From Powellomyces hirtus (Eukaryota > Chytridiomycota > Chytridiomycetes > Spizellomycetales > Powellomycetaceae), in assembly GCA_025526995.1 (NCBI GenBank), contig JAHLKG010000024.1, positions 1-64,000 on the forward strand: a DNA stretch of 64,000 nucleotides, given 5' to 3'. The notes under the pieces were generated by a model. It searched no databases, was not told the origin of the DNA, and saw only the letters and a list, made by a program, of their open reading frames with translations. How positions within the stretch are numbered: the stretch's first letter is position 1; the number at the start of each line of letters is the position of its first letter. Positions 1 to 14,202 of this stretch are shown piece after piece. Made by a program: the position numbers and the translations under genes.

Positions 1-460
1 CCGGGGGAAAAAGAGAACGGGAAACGAAACAAGCGAACGTCGTGATGGCACAGCCACCTTGCTTTCAACCTGACAAGACAAATGACTGGAATGCCGTTCG
101 AGAATCGAGAATGAAAGTTCTCCAGGTCCGCCCGCATCGGAAGCCGGATGCGCACAATGCGCATGCGACAGAATATTACGAACAAACAATTTTCTGCAAC
201 ACGTCTTTACGATTTTCAACGACCAAGTGCAGACGAGAGTAGAGTTGTGAGGACATGTTTGTATATTTTTAAACCACTGCCATTATTTACAAAGTGAGGA
301 AAACCACTGGGCGCGCTGCACCATTCGCCTTCCAATATTTTAGATTTCAATGCATGTGATAGTGTTTAAGAACACTTGGAGGTGTGCCGGCCGACGTATT
401 GCTGTTGCTGGTGAAGTTGAGAACGCTAGGAGATAGGAACTAGGAAGCTCATGTGTGCGC
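1..460. other. Left-edge intergenic / H3 3' flank
   Basis: No convincing gene is visible. The only ORF here (42-242, +) has no recognisable domain and atypical composition. The right part is the 3' flank of the histone H3 gene, which ends at 461 on the minus strand. Confidence 0.5.
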
Positions 461-2404
<1,944 letters not shown>

Positions 2405-5400
2405 ATGACTGCAACACTCTTATCCCGACAGCCGTCGCCGGCACGGCGAGAAGGGTCACCCCTGCCTGAAGAAGCTACCATTCGTCACCGCCTGGCGAAA
2501 CTTGGTTATCATGAGGCTTTTCCGAGGGAAGCAACGTCTCTTGTGAAGCGGCTGTTGGCGGATCTCCTGGTCACAACTGAAACTTGTCGGACGCTGAAAG
2601 GGGAAACTGAAAAATGGGGTTCTGACGCTACACATATCGAGGGACAGGTGAGGGGAACTAGTGGATCATCAGAAGTTGGAGAAGGACATTGGATATCACG
2701 GCGGTGATGCACTCCTTCCTCGTAATTGAAAGTTAATGAGTGATCTTCTTCTGATTTTTGACAAGATACCTCCGTTGCGTTCCGAAATATCACGGCTCAC
2801 GGCCGAGAACAACCATCTCCATCGGGATTTGGTGCGCCTGGCTGACGAACGGGACGCACGGGAGCGGCGAGCAGCGCAATCGACAAGACGTCTCGAATCA
2901 CAAACCGCTGATTTGCGCTTTGTTGCCTCACAATATGCACATCGCGTAGAAAGCGAACAAAAGAAGGTGGAGCAAGCGCGGAGAAAGGCCGAGGAAGCGC
3001 TTGCGAAAATGGGCCTTTTCGAGAAATCCGTCAGTGATGCGAAGCTAAAAGCAAAAGCGAAAGGAAAAGATGCTCCTGGCCAAGCGGATGTCGCCGCGCG
3101 AGCAGAGAAGCTGTTTCAACGATTGCAGAAGATTGACATTGAGACGGGCTTAGAGCCGCAGCAGCCAACCGGCGCTGTGCATCCGCCACCAGAACCTGTT
3201 ACTGTGGATGTGGTTGCACTCGCGGAGAGTCGAGTTGCGGAATTACAAAAAAAGAATGACGTGCTGGTGGCAAAAAATATGGAGTTGGAGACAGAGGTAT
3301 CGCGCAATGTGCATTCGGCGCTTCAGTATTATATGTCGCTAATCTCCACATGCGATGCAGGTGGACCTCGCGCATAAGCAGCTAGATAACCGCGAGCAGG
3401 AGATCAAGCGGCTCGGGTCACAGCTAGAAATCGCACGGGCGCAGCAGTTCACAACAATACCTTTCGACAACTTGCCAGATAACGGCAACAAAGTGCAAAA
3501 GATTCATGATTTGGATGTGGCGAGAAAGCGGATCGAACAGCTTGAGGTACAGTTGCATCATATGCAGGAACATACCGAAAGTCTCGAGAAGGAAATATCC
3601 ACGCATGACGAGGAAAAGCAAACACTGTATAAGGCTATGAGTACCGAGAAACGGGACATGGCAGACGAGCTCCAACGAGAACGCCAACGTGCCAAGGATC
3701 TTGCGCAAAGTATGGCAACGCTAGAGCGCATGGTCGGACAGTACAACGATCTGAAAGAGCATTCTATACGAAGTGATGCTCGCAGAAGGCGAGGGTCCAT
3801 CAGCCCATCCAAATTGAATGAGAGTCAGGGACTGAAATCAGAACCACCCCTACCATCTCAAAATCCTCCGCGAATGAGTCACCAACCTGGGGAGCAGAAT
3901 GAGGCTGCGGCCCTACGAGCGCAAATCGACAAACTGCAGCAGGAGAATGCACGGTTGGCTTCCTCAGGTGGCGCCTCAGCCAGGAAGTCTCAAGATGAAA
4001 GCTGTGATCTTTCCTCACAGCTTGAAGCTCTGCGACAAACCATCCGAACTCTTGAAGAAGAAAGCAGAGCTCAAAAGGCGAGACTTATTGAAACGGAGGC
4101 TCAGAAATGGGCTATGGAAAATGATCTGATGGGCTTGAGGCGCGAGGTGGATAAGACAAAACAACGGGAAGCGGAGCTAGCAGCATTCCGCACTCGTGCA
4201 CAAACTCTACAGAGGGATCTGTCATTACAGCAGGCGGAGTTCAATCGCGTCAGCAGTTTGCTGGAAGCGACCAGTACTAAAACAAATGAGACAGAAGCCC
4301 AGAAAGCACAGCTGACAGCTGAGCTTGAGAACGTGCAGCGCGAACGGGACGATCTTATCTTGGCTTTACAAAAGTTTGAGGATCAATTAGCAGAAGTCCA
4401 GAACTGCGTCGAAATTGTCACTGCCGATCGGGATAACATCGCCGGGATGTACGAACAGGTTAATGAGGAACTGCAATCGTTGCGGCAAAGTATCTCGAGT
4501 CCATCAGAACCAGCAACTCAGTTGCCGCCGCCCAGATCAACAGCTCCTCCGGAGCCTTCTGCGCCTACCCTTTCACCGGACGGGAGAGCGCCTTCTCGAC
4601 TTGCCTCGTTGCCTGAATGCCAGTATGCTCGGAGACGGATGGAAGAACTAGAAGAGGAAGTCATTAAGCTCCAAAGAGACCTAGAGGCGACGGTACTCCG
4701 GGAGCGTCAAGCTAGGGAGACAGCTAATGAGAGTGTCTATCAGATGGAGCAGGAATGCGATAGGTTGGTTTACGTATTACTATTTCACAGTACCATATTG
4801 CATTCCTGGCTACATATTGATATTTTGCTTAGACTTCGCCATGCCTTGTCAGAAAAGGAAAAGCAGTTGAATGACACTGTGGATCAAGCTCAAGCTGCTG
4901 AAAGGATCGGTGAGCGGGCCCACGCTGCCAAGTCGGAGTTTGAGAAGAGAGAGGAGACACTGCGACAGAAACTGGGAGACATCGAGATTAACCGGGATCG
5001 AGAGGTTCGCATTTAATATATTCTGGCAGCGCGAACTCTATCCCAGATCCTCAAAGATTTCTGGTTTTGTAGGCATACCAACTGCGTGATTTGCGAGGGA
5101 AACTTGCCGATACGGAATCACTGCTGGCGCGAGCCAATGGCGAATGCGATCGTTTGCGGAAAGAAACGGAAATCCAAGCAAAGCAAGTCTACGAGCAAAA
5201 ACAGCTACTGATTGAAGTGGATCAACAGCGGGACCGTGATAGAGACGAGATGGATCGCCAGTGCGAGAAGGTGGTTGGGTTGGAAGGAGTTATCACTGTC
5301 CTGCAGAAAACAGTGCTGCAAGGAGAGCAAGAGGTCGGATCTCTGAGGGACCAATTGGACTTGGTCAACCACCATCTCAACGAGCGGGACGTCGAAGTCG

Positions 5401-7092
5401 GCAGCTTGAGAACAAAGATCGAGTCATTGGTACAGGATCGCGACCGGTGGGCGGACGAAGCTCGACAGCTTGGCGAAGAAACGCGGAACGTCGGAGCCGA
5501 CCTGGCTGCGCTGAGCAAAGAAAATCAGTTAATCAATAGCGAGCTCGCCGACATTGGACAGGAACGAGACCGACTCAAGGACGAACTTGTTGAAAGCGAG
5601 CGTCAGATCCAACAGCTCGACGAGCTCCTCCTAGCAAAGGACCAGGAGCGGGATCACCTGTTCGCGGCGTATCGCAAACTTGCGGGCGAGCATGAGCGCC
5701 TCGATTTGGGCGTCAAAGTCGCAGGAGAAGAGTCAAGCAGCATGCGGATGGAGATGTTGATGAAAGACAAGCGTGTCGCGCAACTCCAGCAAGAACTTAA
5801 CGAGACGGCCGCCGAACTCACCAAGTACAAAATCGATGCCGGTGCCCTCGAAAAGCAGTGCAGCAATCTATCCCGGTCTCTCGCATCCGCTCAAAGAACC
5901 GCGAAGCATTTGGACGCGGACAAGCAGCGTTTGGCCCGTGATGTGGCCGCTGCACGCGACCTCGCTCATTCGCTGGATAGGCAGAAGGACGATTTCCAGA
6001 AACGTCTCACGAGCGCGACCTTGGAACTCGAACGCACCCACGCCCTTGTGTCCAAACTCGAGACTGATCGTGAAGCTCTGGCAGCCCAGACCCAAGCCGA
6101 ACGCACCAAAGCGGATAGGCTTGAACACATTGTTGCTCTGGAACGCACACGCAAGATTCAGACGGAACTTGCTGCAAAGGATCTGCAGGATTCGAAGGGC
6201 ACGTTGGAAGAACAGCTACAAAGAGTTAATCAGCAGCAGGCGCTCTCTTTGGCCTCCATGACCAGTGAACTCGACACGCTCAAGAAGGATGCAATTGCAT
6301 TGAGGGAGAAAGTGGACGCTTTAGAGAGCACACTTGCGGATAAAATGAACAGTAAGCCTTGAAGACTCTTCACTCCTCTTCTTTTCTGAAACGTAGCTAA
6401 GGATATTTTCTTCTACTTAAATTGCAGTAATCGCCAGAGCCGATGCCAAGCGCAGAAAGCAAGCTGCCACAGTCGCGGATCTTCAAGAACAGCTGGCAAC
6501 CAAGCAGCTCATCATCGAGGATATGATGCGCATTCAAAATGTAAGCGTATTGATTGATTACTGCTCGTCCCACTTACATAGCGCACATGCTGACGTCGTT
6601 TCAAACGCACAGGATCCAGACATAGGCCTATCCGGATCACCGGCCGGCGGCAATGGCGCTAAAACGCAATTGGAACAACGAATCATGAGCGAGCTTGAAA
6701 ACACGAAACGGCAACTGCGGAAGTATGAGGTAGGAAACACATGTATGACAAGAAGCTATGATGATTCTTGCCGACTAAACTGAGCTCTGCGGCAGGCCCA
6801 GATCGCCAAACGTTTCAACACTCCTGATAAGCTGTCTTCTGGGCCCGAAGTATTGCGCATTCTGGATCCGGAGGAGCTGCAGATCCCGCGCGCCCATGAC
6901 CGCGAAGGCTCACCAAAGTCGCGAGGTAGTGGGAGTACTAGCAGCGGCTTCGGGGCGAGTACCGAAGAGGATCCTGTCGTTGAAGGTTCGCATCTGCTTG
7001 CCTTTTCCGGATGTGGACAACGATGTTGCTCTTTCTGACTAATTCCCTCCTTTTGGTTTGTTTCAGAAATGTTGGCCAAAATGAAATCGTGA
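2405..7092 (+). CDS. CEP135: CEP135/BLD10-like centriolar coiled-coil protein (9 exons)
   Basis: Predicted centriole cartwheel-pinhead protein of the CEP135/BLD10 (TSGA10-related) family, needed for basal-body assembly. Exons: 2405-2647, 2766-3296, 3361-4763, 4833-5004, 5073-6351, 6428-6540, 6613-6729, 6796-6985 and 7067-7092. All junctions keep frame, giving about 1,357 aa (human CEP135 is about 1,140). The N-terminus has the family signature: residues ~24-65 read RHRLAKLGYHEAFP...LVKRLLADLLVTTE, matching the conserved LxxLGYxxxxPxxxxxLVxxLxxDLxxTTE pattern. Nearly everything after is long heptad coiled coil, broken by a Ser/Pro linker near 4500-4600. CEP135 is absent from non-flagellated fungi, so this gene is strong evidence for a zoosporic organism. 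The last exon is tiny (26 nt). A general coiled-coil protein is the main alternative, but the N-terminal motif argues against it. Confidence 0.88.
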
Positions 7093-7400
7093 TATAGGCA
7101 GGCACATCAGTTTTTGGGATCGCGATAACCACGTTTTTTGCAAAACGTAATACTTCCCTCCTTCAACATTGGAGGAATTACTGTATTTAATTTATGTACT
7201 ACTTACTACTGATTTTGATATTGTGATGCTTTGATTACAGCCCATGCCAAAAGCAGAATTGTCATTCAATTAGAGAAATTGTGCAAAGCGTGTCATCCTT
7301 GCAATTTAACAATGCTCGTTTCAAAAATGAGGGAAAAAAAAGTGCTTCGGTTTGCCGAAACGTCATGCAAGCCATATCCTCGCGGGCATGGTTGTGAGGT
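7093..7400. other. Convergent intergenic gap
   Basis: About 310 bp between the convergent CEP135-like and PhyH genes. It is AT-rich (around 7150-7220) and holds only 3' flanks. Nothing else was seen. Confidence 0.5.
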
Positions 7401-8707
7401 TCAGGAAAGGCACGCACGAGTGGCCGGCAGAGGCACCGCTAGCGCAAGCGGAGTAGGTGCAGTTGTGTTGCGTCGTTTTACGAGCACAGGTCCTACGGAA
7501 AACTGGGGCATGAATGCTCTTCGGAACGAGCGGCCCCGGTTGGGGCTGCTGCAGTGCCGCACATAGCCTGACATCAATACCAGAGTTCCTGCTCGCGCGC
7601 CAACAATCACCTCCTCTGCCGATGCAGCTCTTTCTCCATTCTGGTTTTTCGGATATTTGGAGGTGCGCTCCACGTGCGAGCGGGTGTATTCACTGCTGCT
7701 GCCGTACACATGGTCTGTTGGTGATGCGCTCGAAGAGGGATACGGTGCAATTCGCAATGTTCCGTTTTCCTGTGGCCGAAGAAGACATGTTCAGGATTTA
7801 CGCTGCTTGAAGTTAACTTTGCCCTGGATATGTTCCTCTGAATGATACCTCATTGACATCATCAAGCGCCACCCAGCATGCTACAGTCGGTGTTGTCCTG
7901 CTGGTTGCATTTATGTATTCAGAGTCCTGATGCCATTGGAACGCAGTGCCATCACCCTGGAAGGGAGGTTTCAAGATGTATTGCTCATTGAACTGAAAAG
8001 ACAGAGACACGGATGAGTACGGGTACCATGAACTTGAAGTACCGAGCGAGGCAACGCACCAAATGCAACGGGAATTCATCCGGCAGAACACTCTTTGCAA
8101 GCTCGGCAATTCGCCATACTGTTGCACACACGATATCGGCAGAGTCGCTAACATTGCTGCGAACGAGGCGATAGGTCGCGTAGTGCGTCCGTTCAAGGTA
8201 TGATGGGTGATGAAGTGGTTCAATCTTTTCATACGGTCACCAAAAAATTCATGTCAGATGGCTTGCACTTTGTGCAGAACTTGCGGTCTGTGTCGTTGTT
8301 GCGCTTGCAGTGACTTACGATGCATCCTAGCTCGTTGACGACGTCCTGCTCGCACTCGTTGAAGAGTGCATCACTCTCGAACCGCAAGGCTTCCAGCTCA
8401 GTTGAACTCAGTACTATAGTAGCCGGGCAAACAAAGTATTGGCTGTGTTCCGCCTTGTGACATGATCGAGGATTCCGAATAAAGAACCTTTCTTACCATC
8501 TTCCAATATCAGGTACCCCCGCTCATGAAAGTCCTTGACATGTTGTGGATGGAGGTGGTCGTGAACAAGAGTGGAGAGTGCGTACGTGAGGGCTGGTTGA
8601 GTTCCATCCGTCATCTCCTGAGAAGGCCGAATGGGGGAAATTTTCATACGAAAGAACGCCTGGATGGCGCAGTCATTGTGGGACGTACGTGGCTTGCTGT
8701 CTGCCAA
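7401..8707 (-). CDS. Phytanoyl-CoA dioxygenase (PhyH) family protein (5 exons)
   Basis: Fe(II)/2-oxoglutarate-dependent oxygenase of the PhyH/PHYHD1 family. Exons: 8707-8497, 8413-8319, 8224-8060, 7992-7849 and 7769-7401, about 327 aa. The iron-binding facial triad is visible: the HxD pair in WHQDSEY (~H178, D180) and the distal His in GYVRHCSSPN (~H277), followed by the Arg-containing RSFRRAF segment that binds 2-oxoglutarate. The central block NEQYILKPPFQGDG is characteristic. There is no obvious N-terminal targeting signal; a C-terminal peroxisomal SKL-type tripeptide is absent (ends CLS), so a cytosolic PHYHD1-like enzyme is more likely than a peroxisomal one. The substrate cannot be told. 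It is divergent from the VAT1-like gene over only 145 bp. The exon 3/4 boundary is the least certain (a 67-nt intron was chosen). Confidence 0.85.
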
Positions 8708-8852
8708 TGACGCAGTCGTCTTTGTACAGTAATTGACATATATAAGTGTGCGGCTTTGTATTTACTACGACTACCTGCGATCTATCGAGTATCGACGAGA
8801 TATTGCTAGAGAGAGAGAGAGAGGACAGCTCTGTTGGACATCATCCCTCAAT
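8708..8852. promoter_or_regulatory. Short divergent promoter with GA repeat
   Basis: Only 145 bp separates the start codons of the PhyH and VAT1-like genes, so both promoters must lie here or overlap the genes. It contains ATATATAAG near 8737-8746 and a (GA)n dinucleotide run at about 8809-8823. Confidence 0.5.
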
Positions 8853-10265
8853 ATGGCAGCCTCAGCCTTATCCACCACCGCCACCACGACCAAAGTCTGG
8901 GCTGTTCCACGCACAGGCAGCCTGAGCAATCTTGTTCTGCAACCCCAACCACTCCTGGCACCGGCTGCCGGCCAAGTCCGGGTCGCTGTTCGGGCAATCG
9001 GGTTGAACTTTGCTGATGTGTTCTGCGTCCTTGGACTGTATACAGCATTCCAGGGCAGTCTTGTCCCAGGACTCGAGTTCTCTGGAGTTGTGGAGACTGA
9101 TGGTGGAGGTAAAGGCAACCTGGTGTCATGACCGTCTCGTGTCGCGAAATGCTGACGTGCAATATCGTTCAAAGACTTCAAGAAAGGCGATCGAGTCTAT
9201 GGCACCACACGATTCGGTATGTCTTCATTTTTGCCTCTTCCTGCCTTCTTGATATGCCCGCTGCTGATTTTATATCCTGCGTTTCCAGGCGCCTACACCA
9301 CGCACCTTAACGCCGACACTCGATACTTGCGTCCCATCCCAACTGGCTGGTCTTTCGCTGAAGCGGCTGCCTATCCCGTGCAGACAATCACTGCATACTA
9401 CGCGCTCAAAGAACTCGGCGTTATGAAGCCCGGCCATACTGTCCTAGTACAAAGCGCCGCCGGCGGCGTGGGCTTGCAGGCTTTGCGAATTCTCGAAGCA
9501 GTGCCAGACATGTCTGTGCTGGGTGTGGTGGGCAACCCAGCCAAAGTGGATTTCCTCAACAAGAGCTTCCCAACTGGCAGCGCCCCTCGCAAGGCTTGGA
9601 AGTTTATTTCCCGGGAGGCTGGCGTTTCTTTCCGTTCGCAACTCTCCACCTATGTCGCTGCCCACGAGCACATCCGCGGCTTCGATATTGTTCTTGACTC
9701 TGTCCACGGACCGGCTTTCCAGCCATCCTACGACCACCTCAACCCTTGTGGCCGATACGTCCTCTTCGGCTCCGCGTCCTTGGCGCCAAGCACCATCTCT
9801 TTGTCGCCAACGACTCTGACTTTCTATTCTCCGATGAATGTTGTGAGAATGTTGACGCTCGCGTACAAGTTCCTCACCAGACCAAGACTGGACCCAATGC
9901 AGCTAGTTCAGGACAACAAAGCCATCATGGGGTATGTGTGCCACCCAACCCTTAGCAAAATACGCAACATTTCTGACAGCACGCACAATGTCCACAGATA
10001 CAACCTCATCTGGCTGTATGATAAGCTGGAGCTGATGAGTTCCATGTACGAAGACCTGGCTGCAATGAACCTGAGAGCTCCGCACGTTGGTCACCAGTTT
10101 GCCTTCGACAAACTGCCAGGTACGATGAACAGCATCTTCGCTCTTCGGTTTTTTGGACTTTAACGTAGAGTTTTCTTCCACAATGATTCTTTAGATGCCC
10201 TTGCATTCTTCCAAACTGGTCAATCAGTAGGCAAAGTGGTCATCACTGTCCCCGAGAAGGCATAA
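8853..10265 (+). CDS. VAT1-like NAD(P)H:quinone oxidoreductase, MDR family (5 exons)
   Basis: Medium-chain dehydrogenase/reductase of the zinc-independent quinone-reductase/VAT1 type. Exons: 8853-9108, 9175-9216, 9289-9931, 9998-10119 and 10195-10265, giving 377 aa. The GroES-like N-terminal half contains VAVRAIGLNFADVF and PGLEFSGVV. The Rossmann half has LVQSAAGGVG around residues 150-165 for NADP(H). No zinc-ligand cysteine cluster is seen, which fits quinone oxidoreductases rather than alcohol dehydrogenases. Later segments (FDIVLDSV, GRYVLFG and NLIWLYDKLE) match the VAT1 branch, and the C-terminus GKVVITVPEK is typical. The start is the ATG at 8853; an upstream in-frame extension lies in the promoter. 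Confidence 0.88.
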
Positions 10266-10420
10266 ACGCGAGTGATGCCAAGCTGAAATCATAGCGCGTC
10301 GCAAAGTCCAATGGAATGGCGTAAAATCCCTATTCGCACATCAAATCATCGCAATCAATGGCGCATCGTTTTACGAGTGATATTTTCTGTACACTGTGAT
10401 CTATATATAAAAAATTAAAT

Positions 10421-11026
10421 TTACTGCTTCTTGGTGAAGGTCATCTTGAAAGTCTTGTTGAGCTTGGGAGACTCGAACTGCAGGTGTCGGACCATGACGG
10501 TGTTGTTCTCCTCGAGAACCCAGGTACCGGTGTTCTGCAATGGATGGAAAAGAGATCAGCCACAATGCCCATCAAAAACGCGCGGTTGCGACTTATTCTA
10601 TCCATACCTTCCAGTTGTTCTTGTCGCTGACGGTGACGAGGGTGAACTGGCCCTGAGCGTTCTTGGAGGCGGTGTGGGAGACGGGACCAAAGGTAGAGTC
10701 CTCGGTGGCGTGGGGCTTGCCGTCAAGGGGCAAGACCTGCTTGGCACCCTTGGGGTTGACGGTGTGGAGGACCTCGACCTCGCCATCCTTGGTGATGGTA
10801 ATGTCGTAGGTGATGGTCATGTTGAGGATGACCTTACGGACGAGCCATGAGATGTTCTGGGCAGAGAGCACATCAGAGTAATCGTCGGTGCGGGAGCTGT
10901 CGAGAGTCCAGAAACCACTATGAAAGAGCAACAAACCAAATGTCAGCGTTCTCTGTTGCCGTGCAAGTAAAAGAATGCTTGCATGTTGCGATGCACTACT
11001 TACGCGTAGTCGTTGAGGGAGGCCAT
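10421..11026 (-). CDS. FABP/lipocalin-like small protein (3 exons)
   Basis: Predicted 148-aa cytosolic calycin-fold protein resembling fatty-acid-binding proteins. Exons: 11026-11004, 10917-10608 and 10534-10421, all phases consistent. The start MASLNDYAGFWTLDSSRTDD fits the FABP opening (GxWxLxxSxxxDDY), followed by SWLVRK and alternating beta-strand-like segments to a C-terminal strand pair (TWVLEENNTVMVRHLQ). There is no signal peptide, so a secreted lipocalin is unlikely. Length (127-150 aa) suits the FABP family. A TATA-like CATAAAAG lies about 100 bp upstream (11128-11134, minus) with a CT/CA-rich leader, suggesting strong expression. The family call rests on pattern, not on an alignment. 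It ends convergently with the VAT1-like gene, 155 bp away. Confidence 0.6.
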
Positions 11027-11943
11027 TGTGTGAGGAAGAGAAGCGGAGTAGGTTGGTGGAAGAGTTGAGGTGAGAGGTATTTGGATTATTGTTGGGGGAG
11101 CGAGGGCAGTCGAGGCAGCGGCCGCCCTTTTATGGAGCAGCGCCGATTGTGCAGAAGTCATCTCATCATCCAAATGATTATGACCGTATGAACCTTCCTT
11201 TCCGAAAGCACGAGGGACAAGGGGAAAGTTTGTGAGCGCAGGTGGTACAGGCTCACAGAGTGCTTCAAGTTTTTGACTGTGGCTCGCGTAGCGGGTAGTA
11301 GCCGGGTACTAGCGACTAGCAGCGGCATCTCACGCGACTCGCATAACGACGCCAAAAGGCTAAAAAGCAGCCCAAACGCGGGGTCGTCTGCAAATTCACC
11401 ATGTAAAACACACGCGCACCCCGCGCGACTCGTTTTACCTCATGGGGCTTTCTCTTATGAACGGACACATGTGGATGGATAGTAATAGAAAAGCGGCCAT
11501 TGCTGAGCCGTGCTGTACGACTGGGCCTTGCCGTTTCGCCAACCATAAAAGGCACCCACTGCATCCTATCTTTCAAATCCCGACAAGCGGCGGCCCAGGG
11601 AGGATCAGAAATTGAATGGAATGTGTGAGATTTCGGCCACAAACCGATCGCGGATTACGTCAGACAGCCGCACGCGATGCTGAATGTAGGATAGCGGCGC
11701 GTTCCTACAAGCCACGCGAACTTTTGTGTTCATTTTCACACAAACCTTGTCTGTCGGATGCTTCGCGAGAGAAGAAAGAGATGAAGCGCTGGATGAAGCG
11801 GAGCTGGAATCCTCAGGCTTGTAAGAGTTTGGGATGACTAAGGCACATGGTTTAAAATAGTACGTGCAGACTACGGTAGTATGCAAACAGCAAGATATAT
11901 GTATAATGATAGATGCATGTGTAAATGATGTCCGACTTGTGCC
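11027..11943. other. Intergenic region with TATA-like box
   Basis: About 900 bp. The left 110 bp carries the leader and a TATA-like element (11128-11134) of the FABP-like gene. The remainder holds no supported gene; ORFs at 11316-11642 and 11605-11886 lack recognisable features. The right end is the 3' flank of the PPR-like gene. Confidence 0.5.
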
Positions 11944-14202
11944 TCAAGACGTTGCTTGTGAGGGCTCCACTTCCTCGTTGCTCGTTGCCGTCTGAGCTTT
12001 ATGCACACCCGAAAGAGCTTCCGCATACATACTACCGGAAGAGGTCGTTTCAAGTCTCGGTGTGACAGGATCCCGACGAGACTCCGGCCGGGTTGATGGT
12101 CCCCCACCGTAGTTCGCTCGCGGTCGCGAATCTTCGGGGGGAAGACGGCGCAAGGACGCTTCCTCAAACGAGTGAGAACTTTCCTTTCCTCCCTCTCCCT
12201 CTCGTTTCACAACTATATGGCCCGATTCGTGTACGCTTGGGCCACGGTACGACAAGGACCTGACTACTCTGTACATCAGCGGATATTCCCTCATGGTGGT
12301 GCGCATGCGTTCGAGTGTCTTTACAGGGAAGACGACTGCATTTCTCTCGATAGCGTCCAAGATCTGGTCGACGCCTTTCATGCTGTGCGTAAGGATGAGG
12401 CGGTTCAGAACTGAGACATAGACTGTCCAGTCGATTCTCCAACCGCGCTTGTGCATGGAGCGCAGGAGGGCGTGCATTGGACCAAGTTTGCCGGTGGCCG
12501 CGTAAAGTTTAAGTAACTGGGTGTATGCCGCCACATTCGAAAAGACAGACTCGTCCATTCCAGCCAAAATGGCGGCTGCGGATGCAGAGTCTCCCATATC
12601 ACAATAACCCCGAAGAGCAACAAATGCAGTCTGGGGCGTCCAGGGCACATTTGCAGCTACAAGTGTCGTCCTGAGTGCTTTCACGTGTGCTACAGGCCCT
12701 TGAGCACCTGCAACGACTTTGCAGATGTCCTTAGTGACGGTGCTTAGGACATCAGACTTGTTGTGCTTCGTGAAGTGCTCCCATAAGAGTGACCAGGCCT
12801 CCTCGGCATGTCCTTGCGCTGCGGCAATCTTGAGCCCAATCAAGGCGTTCCTTGAGCTGGGATTGCTCTTCTCCCAGTACGACTTGGCAAGGTGCCAATG
12901 ACCCGCGTTCAGAATCGCTTCGACGGCATCGCTGATCGCTTGAGGCCAATAGCTGTCTCGTTGGAAATGTTCGAGATAGTAACTAAGATGTGGGTGGACA
13001 GCGTCCTTGTCTATCGGTTCCTGCGTGGCGTAATAACGCACGATTGTTGCAGAAGCATCTTGCCACATCTGGCGTGGTCCGGGACCCCGGTCTGCGCGGG
13101 AATTGAGGACGTGAAGACGACGATGCGCCTTCATTAAATCGAAATGGCGAAGCATTTGCTGTTCGTCGCCCCGAGATGCATATGCCTTCACAAACGCAAG
13201 ATGCGCAATCGGAAATAGATCGGCAGCGTGAACATGCCGTATTGCGGCTTCAGCGGCAATGAGATCCCCAGCAGCCGCGTGAGCTGTTGCCAGATACGAG
13301 GCTTTCCTTGTGATGCTCCGTTTTCCGAGAAGTGGAACTCCCTGTGCTTCCTCTTCTGCAAGCTGCAGCAATGCATGCAATTGCTCCACTTCCGTAACCA
13401 TCCCCAGCCGTGCGCAGGCACTCAGCACGCGTACAATCATGGTCTCGCTCGGCGTGTATCCGAGCTTGGACATCACGGACAGCACCTGAATGCCGCTCCT
13501 CGCAAATTCGGTTTGTCCCGGCCCCAAGAAGTCCAGAAATGCTGTGATCGCTATAAATTCCTGCTCGGTCATGTGAATTAGTCCTTTCCCATTCTGCATC
13601 CGACAAAGTTCACCCCAGTAGTGCCAGACAGCTCTTGTATTGCCACGATATGGCTTGTCACTGAGAAGCTTCCGGATTTGATATAGCGGCTTCCGGACTT
13701 GATTGGAAGGAGAGCGGGCAGGTGCTTGCTTGAGGACCGTGGAAGGATCACGGGACAACTGTTTCATCTCAGAACCCAACGTTTGCTTGGGTCGTCTTGA
13801 AGAAGTTGCTGCCTGCCGCCTATGCGGGGTTTGTGGCATTTCCTTTTTGGGTTTGGCTCGCCATGGTAGTTCAGGCACCTGGGTATCCAACACGCTCCAA
13901 CTACGTATCGAAATGTGTGAAGCGTCGTGGTCCTGCGGCTCAGTGGGAATCTTCCGTGGTTTCTTCTTGCGCTTTTCCGGGAGCTCAGACGATGTTGAAG
14001 CTTCTTCCGCTGTGCCAGTTGTTTGAGGACGTTTTACTTTCGGCATAACGTCTGGAACCTCCATGTTCGACGTCTTGCGCTCCGTAGATAAGGGTTTTCT
14101 GGAAAGCTCCGTAAAAGTATCCCAGCGACGACAACAGGGAACTCCTCGTGGCCGCACCACAGTCCGAACCAGCCCGTAAGGAAGCGCTCTGATCCCCTGC
14201 AT
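11944..14202 (-). CDS. PPR-like mitochondrial protein, single exon
   Basis: Intronless 752-aa ORF. The first ~45 residues are Arg-rich with no acidic residues until D28 (MQGIRALPYGLVRTVVRPRG), a plausible mitochondrial presequence. After a Ser/Pro/Lys-rich linker, the body from ~residue 170 is all helical. It has degenerate ~35-residue helix-turn-helix units typical of pentatricopeptide repeats, for example LSVMSKLGYTPSETMIVRVLSAC near residue 245 and YTQLLKLYAATGKLGPMHALL near residue 560. Such proteins bind organellar RNA or mitoribosomes; the RNA target is unknown. The C-terminus is low-complexity. It is divergent from the METTL23-like gene with about 150 bp between starts. Being single-exon is unusual among its intron-rich neighbours. 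TPR or another alpha-solenoid is the alternative. Confidence 0.7.
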   Translation of the reverse strand: MQGIRALPYGLVRTVVRPRGVPCCRRWDTFTELSRKPLSTERKTSNMEVPDVMPKVKRPQTTGTAEEASTSSELPEKRKKKPRKIPTEPQDHDASHISIRSWSVLDTQVPELPWRAKPKKEMPQTPHRRQAATSSRRPKQTLGSEMKQLSRDPSTVLKQAPARSPSNQVRKPLYQIRKLLSDKPYRGNTRAVWHYWGELCRMQNGKGLIHMTEQEFIAITAFLDFLGPGQTEFARSGIQVLSVMSKLGYTPSETMIVRVLSACARLGMVTEVEQLHALLQLAEEEAQGVPLLGKRSITRKASYLATAHAAAGDLIAAEAAIRHVHAADLFPIAHLAFVKAYASRGDEQQMLRHFDLMKAHRRLHVLNSRADRGPGPRQMWQDASATIVRYYATQEPIDKDAVHPHLSYYLEHFQRDSYWPQAISDAVEAILNAGHWHLAKSYWEKSNPSSRNALIGLKIAAAQGHAEEAWSLLWEHFTKHNKSDVLSTVTKDICKVVAGAQGPVAHVKALRTTLVAANVPWTPQTAFVALRGYCDMGDSASAAAILAGMDESVFSNVAAYTQLLKLYAATGKLGPMHALLRSMHKRGWRIDWTVYVSVLNRLILTHSMKGVDQILDAIERNAVVFPVKTLERMRTTMREYPLMYRVVRSLSYRGPSVHESGHIVVKREGEGGKESSHSFEEASLRRLPPEDSRPRANYGGGPSTRPESRRDPVTPRLETTSSGSMYAEALSGVHKAQTATSNEEVEPSQATS

